Positions 21,176-30,025 of a DNA stretch of 30,025 nucleotides are shown one piece after another (the stretch's first letter is position 1; every line of letters begins with the position of its first letter). Where the stretch lies: assembly GCA_001579985.1 (NCBI GenBank), contig LRSR01014731.1, positions 1-30,025 on the forward strand, given 5' to 3'. Origin of the DNA: Hypsibius dujardini (lineage: Eukaryota > Tardigrada > Eutardigrada > Parachela > Hypsibiidae). The notes below the pieces were generated by a model. That model had not been told where the DNA came from, did not search any database, and saw nothing but the letters and a program-made list of their open reading frames with translations. A program made the translations under genes and the position numbers.

Positions 21176-21277
21176 GAGTGTAGTTGACGATCACTTGCCA
21201 TTCCTTATCTCTACTTCCAATCAAGATTGAAATGCACACGTGAATGCCTAATACTCTAAATAAACAACAATGTTTCA

Positions 21278-22878
21278 CTATTCAGATAAATCCATGTGAA
21301 GATTAGTTGGTAAGCGATTGGAATCAGCCCATTTTGCATCGGCGGTCCTATCCTTAATATCCTTCCAGAATCTCCCACTACCACTCGAGGGGTTTTTCTC
21401 CACGCACCTTCCATCAGGCACTCCAAGTGCGCACTCAAACTCTTGCCTGTGCATCGACATCCGTGACTGCGAGGTCTTCGCGTGGGCGGCCCAAAACGCC
21501 CCCGAAAACGTGTCGGGAGGTCTTCGTGAGGCCGCCGCGAGAATGTGGTGCGAAGACAATCCGTCACTCGTGCGACTCTGCGGACGAATAGATTGTACTT
21601 GCGATGAAACTGTTACGTGACTGTTAGACACCTTTTCGTCTGTCAAATTCGTATCTTTATTCTCAGTCTCCAGACTACGAAGGAATTCTTGAAATTCCGT
21701 AACCGTCAGGCGAAGCAGTGCGCAGTTTTTCAGCTCGATTTCTGTCAAGCTGGTCTGCTGATTGGAATCCGTTTTGTTAAGGACTGCTCGTAAGAGGCCT
21801 TCCGGTAAGGAAGAAACAACATCCGCCACCAGCATCCCCAGCTGTTTAACAATCCGATATCTTACCAGTTTTTTCTGAATTATGTCTTCCGCAACAGATT
21901 CCGGGTTGAGTTGATTATTTTCCACCACACCCAAATGCGGTTCCGACAGGGAACTTCGATTGTTGAGATGATAAGTTTGCGACTGATTTAGCAGTCCGTG
22001 TAACCGATCCCGCAGGCGTTCGTACCTACTCGCTAGCATTTCTCCGTCTTGTGACTGTCTCACAATTTCTTTAGCTATTTGGTAGACGCTTTCCGCAAAG
22101 TGTAGTCCAATGTCTGCCCCCACGACCGAACCAAACACGGATACCCCGACTTCTATGATTACGCCGACTAGACGTGTCATTGCGTCAGCTGTTATCTCGT
22201 GTAGCAAGTCAAAATCCGGCATGGAGTCCACTGGGTGATAGGGCTTCGTCGCGTCCGTCCGGCTGATGTACGATTTTATTTGTTTCACCTTTGAATAAGG
22301 ACATAAAGCAGAATAGTTAAGTTTCAACTGTTTACGATTCCAGTTTGATGTGACTGCAGGGGTAAACCATTTACACACAACCACTTTTTATATATATCTC
22401 CTCTTACCGTCCGAGCGATCGATTTGACCGTTGACTTCTTCTTCGTCTCCACGGTGCCCGGGTAGAGTTCCTCCGCTATGGTACCCTTCCAACTGCCAGT
22501 GACGGACTTCAAAATTGTCATGGCTAGGACAGGTGCAGCCACGCCCATTTCCAGGACCAGCTTGTCTTGAAAGGCAAAGCACACTTCGTCTCCCACGATA
22601 GAGGTCCATTTAGTATTGGTTTGAAGTTTGACTATTTCAATGGCTTGATGGGTGAGGCCGCAAAGGTCTTGAATGAGCATCCGGAGAAATTGGCCCTGCA
22701 CGAAGTTAATCTGGGCCAAAGTAGATGTGCAAATGGATTGGAGATGGGCGTTGAGGATGACTACTTCCCGTCGATGGGGCGGATTGTGGAGCTGGTCGAT
22801 CAGCTGGCTGGTGTAAACAATCAACTCGCGGTAGAGCTCTTTCACCGGGATTAGGCACAACGGAGCATGTACTGGCAT
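21278..22878 (-). CDS. Unrecognised helical protein, 2 exons, 493 aa
   Basis: Exon 1 is 22878-22408 (157 codons) and exon 2 is 22288-21278 (336 codons plus TAG). The junction ACG|GTAAGAGG .. TTCAAAG|GTGAAA is phase 0. An in-frame TAA lies two codons before the ATG. Residues 1-260 look like a bundle of amphipathic helices (ELYRELIVYTSQLIDQLHN; FDLLHEITADAMTRLVGVII). A short apolar stretch near 190-215 is too weak to call a membrane helix. The C-terminal third is polar and Ser-rich (SSQVQSIRPQSRTSDGLSS) and likely disordered. No known domain was recognised. It is divergently paired with the gene at 23024 across a short shared promoter. Confidence 0.7.
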
Positions 22879-23023
22879 AATTTAAAGTAAATTAATTTAA
22901 TTTAATAATTCAATTCTAAAAATGAGCATTTCTGCATTTCGAATGTCTGTCTTAGCCCTGGCAACTCGTTTGGTTTGTCTAGGATGATGATATTGCTTAC
23001 CGAAAAGAGTCGTTAGCGGAGAA
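22879..23023. promoter_or_regulatory. Bidirectional promoter with X-box-like site
   Basis: 145 bp separate the two divergent ATGs (22878 minus, 23024 plus). TTAGCCCTGGCAAC at 22952-22965 fits the RFX X-box (GTNRCC, spacer, RGYAAC) with one mismatch in the left half, and it sits about mid-way between the two starts. RFX factors drive ciliary genes in animals. Function here is inferred only from position and match. Confidence 0.45.
22952..22965. promoter_or_regulatory. Candidate RFX X-box
   Basis: TTAGCC-CT-GGCAAC has a perfect right half (GGCAAC) and a left half with one deviation from GTNRCC. It lies 74 bases from one start codon and 59 from the other. Confidence 0.4.
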
Positions 23024-25722
23024 ATGGCCGATATTACGATCAAACAATCGGACGTTGAGATACGCCCTGACAGCCGTCCTCCCATTGATCCGCTTATGTT
23101 TAGGCAGAGGGGGGAGCCCGTTACGTTGTTGGAACAGGAACGCGATCTAGCGGATGGCTTGCAGTTCACTTTGACTAATTTGTCCTTCGTTCAGCCGAAA
23201 CCAATCTTCCATCAGGTAAATAGTATTTCACCAAAAACAAGCATGATTTGATACTGTTGAATCTTGAGTTTCACTTAATGTTTTTCCGTTTGATTTTGTG
23301 TGTTGTGAGACCGTTTGTTTTGCTAAGACGAAAACAGTTTCTAAGAAAACCTTTGCAAGGACGCAAAAGGTTTTAGGTTTTTTCTGTTTCGGTAGACACA
23401 ACCCGTCGCTTAGAATGAATGTCAAACAAGGGGTCGGGATGAGATTTTCAAACCCAACCGCATTGAACATATCAATGCGCAGGGTATAAAATACGAGTAG
23501 CCATATTACGAAGATCTTTGAAAGACATAAAGTTCAGTTTTGAGCTTTGGTTTGAATGGGGGAATTGTTCAAAGTGCCAAACACATCGGTGCTTAATTTT
23601 CCCAACAAAATTAGCGATTTGGTTATACAATGTCGAATTCTGTAACACATTGTTCGAGTTAATGCAAATTTGGTTTATAATCGATCAGCTTGGAACAAAA
23701 TACTTACGACACCAGCTGCAGAGGAGGGAGTTACGTGTAGTTTCTGGCTTTGCACTCGCTCTCAATTACCTGCGTCACTGTTTTAACTCACATTGTTATG
23801 CAATAAATTCAATCTTACATTCTCTCTAACAATATTCCGTCAAGAAAAATTAAGACCTTTTACGTGCTATTAAAAAACTATACTTTTGGCGCTTGTCTGA
23901 AAAATAAGCTCTCTATTAAATTCATAGGTTTACTAATAAATTCAAAACTTGACTTTGATTGCAGCCCATCAATTCAGCAATGAAATCTTACATTAACTTT
24001 TCAGAAATAGTTACCTGCTTCTCTATTTTTGCATAAAAAATAAGATTTATTTTTAAATAAATCTGGCTCGAAACGTGTTTCACAAGAAATGAAATACTGA
24101 CTTGGGTTCGGTATAAAGTTCCCATTTAGAAAACCACAAAATCAGACATCCATATATACATTCCGATATTAAGGCAAATAAAAATTTTTATTGATGACTT
24201 TTTCACTTATTTAGGCCCCGCCATGAAATTCTAAAATATTTCCGTGAACGCTAATCGGTTCAAAATAACTTTTGTGCACTAGTTTGTAAGCGTAAAACTT
24301 TGTCGGGTTCATCGAATATATTAATATTTGAAAGCTTTCGCAAGATAGCCTTGAATGATGCCACCAATTTGTCTGCAGCCATCACAGATCATCTCGACGA
24401 CATCTACGTGGAAGGACAACGATGCGCACCCGGTCAGCCAGCTGGAGTGCCTGATGGTGGGAATGGTGATGGAATGGGAGAAAAAGAAAAACTCCCCGTC
24501 CGCCACCATATGGAACAAGACAGAATACGCCCTCGCCCGGAATGGGTTTCTCTACCGGAAGCGCGTAGTAGGTACCCAAAAATGATCACTTCTGTTGCAG
24601 GTCTTAATTTAGTATTTTATTCATATTTCTGCACACCAAAAGCCAACACATTTCAGGTATAGGGTCGTGTAAAAACTGTCAAATTAAACTCTGCTCTGAA
24701 ATCAGGGTGTTGTTTGTACGAATATTGGATCCATCAGTCATTGTTGTTTTCGCAACTTTAAAATTCGAGGAAAAAGTTCTTCGAGCTACTTAAAAGTTCC
24801 TCAACATATGTTCGATCTAAATATCATGTCTAATCAATAGCGTCAATTAATTCAATTGTATAATTTTGTTACAAAAAGATAGAGGAAAAAGAGATAACGA
24901 TACCTGTATTTTCGCGTTTTTCCAATTACGTTCAATCAATCAATCAATCGTTCCGAAAAAAATGCAAACTGTCTGTCTATTCTGGACACCACCTGAGGAG
25001 TCGGAATTCTAGGCCCCGATTTAAATACTGTGTACAGCAGGGCGAACAAATCAAAATCGTAACATATATCAATCAAAAGAGCCACTAAGTTTAGTTTTCC
25101 ATTTAAAAAGAAATTGTATTTTTAGTTTTCTTTTATCAAACTTATTGCCTCATATTATTGTCTGATAGATTGTTCATTATTTGAACCCAAAATATCGACA
25201 AATAGTGAGAGAAAAGTGTGCCAAAGCGGCATTTCTACCATTTCCAAACTTGCGCAGCATAGGGAGTTTCACCTCCTACTAAAATGTGTGTTTTGGTGTT
25301 TTGTTTTCTGACTGAAGGGCAGCGGAAAAGAACTCAACGCGTTTGATCTCCGGCACATTGACGTGGACCTCATGCCGCGTGCCTCGGAGACTAATTCCTT
25401 CGAAAGCGGAGAGCGACCGCTAGTGAGCCTTCGCTTTGTCAAGTACGCCTTGTCCGGGCAGGAACTCGTGTGGTATGCCAAGCACGACAGTCCCGACACC
25501 ATCACCAAGTGGTACACGGAGATTCAGACTTGGAAAAAGACCTGGTATGCGGAGGATTGGCGAAAGAATCTGCTAGTCCAGACGCCACGGGTCGTGGTGG
25601 AACAGGGCAGTGCCTGGGATTTGGGACACATTGTGGCGCAGGAAATGGCGGGCGAGTCAATGAGTGGCCGACATTCTGTCATTTTCGATAGAGGTCAGTG
25701 CTTGGTAGACAAAGAAGTTCAT
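23024..25722 (+). CDS. Unrecognised gene, at least 3 exons
   Basis: Exons: 23024-23215 (64 codons, donor CAG|GTAAAT), 24379-24564 or -24567 (acceptor GTCTGCAG; donor GTAGTA or GTAGGT), and 25318-25722 (135 codons; acceptor CTGAAG, donor CAT|GTAAGT). All junctions are phase 0. The ATG has a good context (GAGAAATGG) and in-frame stops upstream. The protein is soluble and mixed: MADITIKQSDVEIRPDSRPP at the start, WKDNDAHPVSQLECLMVGMV in exon 2, and a Trp-rich block (TKWYTEIQTWKKTWYAEDW) in exon 3. No family was recognised. It ends either by reading through the last donor (TGA at 25756-25758) or in a small exon near 27091. The shared X-box-like promoter hints at a ciliary role, unproven. The introns hold nothing identifiable. 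Confidence 0.6.
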
Positions 25723-26555
25723 GTAAGTACACGGGATTATGCTTGTGTACATGCATGATCATGAGTTGCGTTGTTTAGATTAATTTAAAAAGTGGCTTAA
25801 AATAGGCCAAACCGCCTTTTTTATTTTAAATTAATACGATTTGTAATTTATTTTATAATCAAACGTCTGGTTATGCGTTGATTTTTAGTTAATTTAAATT
25901 AAAAACCATTTCAAAATTATTTTATATCAACGGTGGTTTAAATTCGAATTCGATTAAAAACGCACACAAAACAGGACTTTTATTGACACTTAGTTGTTTT
26001 TAAATATAATTAACAATCTTTGGTCACGCGCTGAGTTTTAATATTATTTGACATTTAGATTATGTAATCTATAGTTTATAGTTTTGGATTCTATTTTCGC
26101 GTCAACAAATCATACAGCCAAAACTCATCTTTCGCATTGACAAAACGAACATAGCGCAAAATCCAGGAAAATGACAAAAATGACAAAATGGCAAAAAATA
26201 CTACACAATCGTGTAGCAAATTATGGCTGAAATTGAAACTCTGGAGAACAACACAAATCCGAGTACCTTATACCTTTGCTTTTAGATTTTGAATCGGATT
26301 CGGACCAATAGCAAAATACCCTGCACAGCGGGCGTCGATGATTGTCAGAAAGAGTTCTACAGTATACATTGTTCAAGCTAGCCTCAATCGCCTTTGTTTC
26401 CATGTTTTCTGAATCTACTTGGCTTCTTGGCGCCATGTGCCCTGTTGACTATTGGATGAGAGAGGCTGTACAGGGGTTGTGGACGATTCATTTATCAATA
26501 ATGCACAGAAAAGACATGAAACGGCTACACATCCTCATTTTTTATTAGCTTTCAG

Positions 26556-26930
26556 GAAAACACGACGAATCTAGTTTCCCTGATTTTGACTGTAAAAACC
26601 TCGATTTTCAGAAAGATTTCATTTAATGATTTTTGACAAAGTCCATCTCAAAATTCAATTCGGAATCGATTGCCGTCAGCAGAATCATTTTTGGGTATGA
26701 GGGAGCGGGATTGTGGGTCATTTCTGCAATACCACTCGAAATTTTCCTGTCAGTCCCAACAATGACCGGTAGCTCCGCCCCTTGACATTCAAAATGGATT
26801 CTACTTACGACAATCGATTCCAAATTAGATTTTGAGAGGGACTGTGTCAAAAATCATAAATTGAAATCTTTTCAAAAATCGACATTTTCACAGTCAAAAT
26901 CAGAGACACTGGAATCTTTCATTGTTTTCC
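26556..26930. mobile_element. ~375-bp fold-back element with long imperfect arms
   Basis: The left arm (about 26556-26672) and right arm (26811-26930) are inverted copies. The inner 46 bp are nearly perfect (TGATTTTTGACAAAGTCC..GGAATCGATTG and its inverse). Outside these, the match continues through AAGATTTCA, a TCGATTTT block and CTGATTTTGACTGT to GGAAAAC, with small indels. The central ~138 bp is single-copy with no ORF of interest. The outer ends and any target duplication are unclear. Confidence 0.6.
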
Positions 26931-27090
26931 CAACTTTGAAATTCTGCCAAAAAACGTTATTGGGACAAGCCACAGTGAAATGAATTTCGAAAATTATCTG
27001 CCGCTCTGACCACTGTAAATAATATGGTAACACGGTGAATATTACGCACGGTTCTCGCGGTGCAAACTCTCTCATGAGTCATCCCCACAG

Positions 27091-27129
27091 AACATCGACA
27101 GCCACGGCTGTCTGCAAACGTCATGGTGA
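27091..27129 (+). CDS. Possible small terminal exon of the 23024 gene
   Basis: A good acceptor (TCCCCACAG, ending 27090) opens a phase-0 frame, NIDSHGCLQTSW then TGA. It fits the phase of the donor at 25723. The exon is only 13 codons and the intron would be about 1.4 kb, so chance is a real possibility. Confidence 0.2.
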   Translation, partial: NIDSHGCLQTSW

Positions 27130-27457
27130 GTTTCATCAGCCGAGTGAAGTGAGATCAGAGTGACGGAAGTGACGATAGAGGCTCACGCTATTATAGTCAC
27201 AATCAGAGACACAAGTCAGCTGGGAATTTTCAGTTTTCAACACCATACATATTTTTAATCATTTTCTTCTCTATGACTACCTTGATTAGTTAGTGTATTG
27301 TTAATATTATTGACTTGTTTAGACTATCTCTAATTGTAGTGATTTGTACAGCGTATAGGCTTCCCTCCGTTGGCATTCAAGTCTGGCAAAATACCGTGGT
27401 CATTCATTGCGTTATTTTGATCTCAACAACGTAGTCTCAGTTTAAAAGTGCCAGAAA

Positions 27458-27875
27458 ATGGAAACACCGACGGCTGTTCCCGCCGAGTTTGGCGAGACGG
27501 ACGAATATAAGTTGTTCCACAAGCAGGAGGAAGCACTGGACTACTGCAGTCGAGCCGGACGCAATCACCGAATATTTTCGCGGGAGAGGAAGATCGGCGG
27601 AAGTCGAGTCCATCACGTCTACCCGTCTTGCCTGCATTTCTGCGAAGCTTATCAAAAGTATGAGGACAGCTACAAAAACTTCTTTGAAGTTATCCCAGTT
27701 GGCTATTCTGCCAAATTGTACTTTGACTTGGAGTTCCCAATTGAACTGAACCCGGACAAAGACGGACCAGCGATGGTCAACATCCTTGTCGCGGAAGTCA
27801 AGAAAGCCGTATGTCGCTACTCTTTTGGTTATCTTGCTGAGCTGTTTATCTCTGCCTGTCTGTCTGTCTGTCTGT

Positions 27876-27919
<44 letters not shown>

Positions 27920-29559
27920 GTCTGTCAGTCCGAGTGTCTCTCTGGCTGTCTCTATGCATGTCTGTCTGTTTGTCTGTCTGTCTATCTCTCTGTCTGCCTG
28001 TGCATGTCTTCTTTCCTGTATATTTGCTTACGTCATTTGATATATTTGCAGTTGAGAAGGGAATTCGCAATCGAAGTAAGCTCGTCAGACGTAATTAAAC
28101 TCGACTCAACCACGGCCCTCAAGTTCAGCCAACACGTCATTTTCCCCAATGTCGTCTTCCGGCATCTCGTCCACGAGAAGGTCTTCATCGAACGGTTCTG
28201 CCAGTACATCCTGAACCGCATCAAAAGCGACCCCAAAGACCAATGCGAACAGCAGCCCCTTCATCAACTGCTGGTCAACACCGGCCGCGAAGAGAAGGCC
28301 CTTTTCGTGGACCGTTCAGTCTACAGCCGGAAGCAGAACTTTCGCATCTTCCAGTCCCGTAAATTCGGCTACACCAACGCCATGTTGCGTGCTCCCGGGG
28401 AACTCGCAGACAAGACCGACGCGGAAGTCCTGCAACTGTCTCTCATCACCAACACCCCGTCGCTGGAACCGGAACCGGGGGCGTGGCTGGAGTACCCGTT
28501 AGAGGAGCCGGAGTTTGCCGCGTATATGGGAACAAAGAAACAGGTGGCGAATTACTCTCTCACAACCGGGACAGGCTCGTCACCCTTTCCAGACTTGGAT
28601 ACATTTATCGCAAATTGTGTAAGTACCAATCGTGACTTATACTAATACAAATTTGTACATATTTCAGTCGCACGAAAATCTGGAACTTCAAAAAACGGGC
28701 ATTTCAGTTTTATCGTTTTTGATTGTAAAAACTTACTAGTATAGATGGATTTTAAAAGTAAAAACACTAGGCTAGTACTAAAAAACATATTTAATAAATA
28801 ACGCTTAGTTTTAGTTCATTTAGTAATCTAAAAAGCGAAATTTAGTATAGAATTAAAATTAATACATTAACATAATTATTATAATAAATTTAATGCAAAA
28901 TTAAGACAAATATATGATGCAAGTATTATCATAAACATAAGCTTGAAAAGTTTTAATTGCCGTCGTTTGAAGTGGGGAAAGCCAAAACCATTAAAGTAAC
29001 ATAGTTTTCGACTGAAACTAAATGAAACACGGTTTTAAAAAGCGGACCGTTATCGATTTGCTTTGCCGAAAGAAAGTTGGAACAGCCAATCATCCTCATT
29101 TTAAATTACTTTTCAGAATAACGTAACTATTGTTTTGTCGGAAAACAATCGGTAACAACCCGTTACTAAAAAACCCGGGTATTCAATCTGAATAATTTTC
29201 TGAGTTCCAACAAATCTCTATTTATGACCAAAAATACAATTCGCTCGGAATTTCAATTTTCATCTTTCATTGATTGTTAACAGAACTCAAAAACGAGAAT
29301 CGAGAAATGGGATTACCAGACGGACCACCAAATACTGCGATTCTACGTGGATGGGAATGCTGGACAGTGTGGTGACGCAGTTTGCGGCTGCCTTGCCGAG
29401 TCGAAGGCGTTGGTTTTGGTTTGCCTGAAAAGGAGGGAGTACGCAGTGCGTTGCCTGACCAAGGAGTGTGGACGGACTGAGCTGCGATTCCGTGCGCTAC
29501 CGGAAGCCTGCGCAGTTCAGTGTGAAGTCGAAGTTGAGGGATCCAATATAGCTCTGTAA
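27458..29559 (+). CDS. PRIMPOL: PrimPol, archaeo-eukaryotic primase-polymerase (3 exons, 398 aa)
   Basis: Exons are 27458-27808, 28052-28618 and 29284-29559, all phase 0 (donors GTATGT and GTAAGT; acceptors TTTGCAG and TTAACAG). The ATG has an in-frame TAA upstream. PrimPol synthesises DNA primers and reprimes stalled forks in nucleus and mitochondria. The N-terminal YKLFHKQEEALDY matches the PrimPol start. Motif I is KLYFDLEF (Asp90, Glu92; metal ligands), motif II KFSQHVIF (Ser143, His145) and motif III LFVDRSVYSRKQNFR (Asp204). Exon 3 carries the zinc knuckle, but with Cys335, Cys342, Cys363 and Cys368 instead of C-H-C-C. The protein ends 30 residues later, so the acidic RPA-binding tail of vertebrate PrimPol is absent here. 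Intron 1 holds a microsatellite and is stop-free in frame. Intron 2 (28619-29283) is AT-rich and otherwise empty. Confidence 0.9.
27851..27919 (+). repeat. (TGTC/TGCC)n microsatellite in PRIMPOL intron 1
   Basis: About 17 tetranucleotide units, first TGTC then TGCC, read directly. Looser TGTC units continue to about 28003. Confidence 0.9.
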
Positions 29560-29724
29560 AAGTAAGGAAAAACTCATTTCATTAGTAGTATGTACTTGTC
29601 TCAACAACATATAAACACAAACACGTGAGATCTCCGAACAGGCAGAATCAGGAAGACAGACAGACAGACGAAAATTAGAAAGTTGGTCAGATAGGTAGGC
29701 AGATAGACATACCGACAGATAGAC

Positions 29725-29767
<43 letters not shown>

Positions 29768-29849
29768 AGATCTGGCAAAATCCAGATCACCAAATTACCG
29801 TTTTCTCTTTCCAGGAGGTGCTGCAAAACAAGAAGTCATCCAGCATTGA
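29560..29849. other. Spacer 3' of PRIMPOL
   Basis: Between two tail-to-tail coding regions. It contains the GACA microsatellite and no supported exon. No AATAAA was noted close to the PRIMPOL stop. Confidence 0.5.
29653..29767. repeat. (GACA)n/(GATA) microsatellite downstream of PRIMPOL
   Basis: Two blocks of GACA repeats (29653-29670 and about 29713-29767) with interspersed GATA units. This is the reverse complement of the TGTC repeat in PRIMPOL intron 1. Confidence 0.9.
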
Positions 29850-30025
29850 CTACCTGCGAGCAAATGATGAAAAATGTTCCCACAAACCGTTTGGATTCCC
29901 TTGCTTGTAAAATTCCTTCAACAGCACGACCGCCTTTTCGGCAGCATCCTTGACCGCAGTGGCTTTGAATGGCACACCACTCTTCAACTCCGGCTTGCTG
30001 TGCACTGGAAGAACCGATCCGCATC
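29850..30025 (-). CDS. Partial 3' exon of an unrecognised gene, running off the window
   Basis: On the minus strand, a frame open from the window edge reads VLPVHSKPELKSGVPFKATA and KAVVLLKEFYKQGNPNGLWE, ending SSFARR then TAG (29852-29850). Alternatively it splices at a CAG|GTAGTC donor (after 29854). The even composition and amphipathic helix look coding. No family was recognised. The gene is convergent with PRIMPOL. Confidence 0.5.
   Translation of the reverse strand, partial: CGSVLPVHSKPELKSGVPFKATAVKDAAEKAVVLLKEFYKQGNPNGLWEHFSSFARR

Larger units (their letters stand above)
25723..27457. other. AT-rich intergenic or intronic stretch
   Basis: It contains a long fold-back element (about 26556-26930) and one possible small terminal exon (27091-27129). 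The last 300 bp before PRIMPOL presumably include its promoter, but no TATA box or known site stands out. The remainder is featureless AT-rich sequence. Confidence 0.5.

Noticed and set aside
21318-21620. Plus-strand ORF of 100 codons
   Set aside because: Shadow of exon 2 of the minus-strand 493-aa gene.
26342-26548. 68-codon plus-strand ORF between the 23024 gene and PRIMPOL
   Set aside because: No acceptor or donor in phase with either gene; hydrophobic but unconvincing.
27841-28020. Tandem repeats considered as a CRISPR-like array
   Set aside because: A continuous tetranucleotide microsatellite with no unique spacers, in a eukaryotic intron.
29814-29911. Possible extra PRIMPOL exon after a good TTTCCAG acceptor (reads EVLQNKKSSSIDYL)
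   Set aside because: The PRIMPOL frame already ends at 29559 before any donor, and the minus strand of the same bases encodes a better-looking exon.

Overview
This is animal (metazoan) nuclear DNA. Coding exons are short, in-phase and bounded by GT..AG introns. Intergenic sequence is AT-rich and full of decayed class I and II transposons, fold-back elements and tetranucleotide microsatellites, and there is no sign of bacterial operons. The best-recognised genes are PRIMPOL and an LRRC34-like leucine-rich-repeat gene. LRRC34 is typical of animals with motile cilia or flagella, so a ciliated invertebrate is my guess. I cannot name the phylum.

Layout. (1) 1-2.6 kb: a two-exon plus-strand gene for a small, Ala-rich, probably secreted helical protein (exons about 650-1106 and 2371-2535). 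Its intron holds two adjacent MITE-like insertions that share an 8-bp flank. hAT-like CAGTGRCGRATTG ends lie on both sides of the gene and in its intron. (2) 3.1-7.0 kb: a decayed Ty3/gypsy retrotransposon (RT, RNase H, integrase), split by a decayed mariner-type transposase at about 4.84-5.74 kb. (3) 7.0-9.8 kb: a second reverse transcriptase remnant of a different kind (YLDD motif), then unassigned degenerate DNA. (4) 9774-12287: a complete pogo/Tigger-type DNA transposon with about 205-bp terminal inverted repeats. Its transposase is almost intact but carries two in-frame stops. (5) 12.56-14.58 kb: a minus-strand multi-exon pseudogene that contains a fold-back MITE with a clean 7-bp target duplication. 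(6) 14.8-19.7 kb, minus strand: the eight-exon LRRC34-like gene (466 aa), with every exon phase matching. (7) 20.8-21.2 kb: a fragment resembling one exon of a zinc transporter (SLC30/ZnT), cut by another fold-back element. (8) 21.3-25.7 kb: two unrecognised genes, head to head across 145 bp, with an X-box-like (RFX) site between them. (9) 27.46-29.56 kb: PRIMPOL in three phase-0 exons. (10) At the right edge, a partial unrecognised exon on the minus strand.

How the genes relate. PRIMPOL makes DNA primers for fork restart. It keeps its catalytic residues, but its zinc knuckle reads C-C-C-C instead of the usual C-H-C-C, and the coding region stops soon after it. The LRRC34-like gene, and possibly the head-to-head pair with the X-box, hint at a ciliary or testis expression programme. 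I saw no tRNA, rRNA, CRISPR or virus-like gene set. All family assignments come from motif recognition by eye, without database searches.
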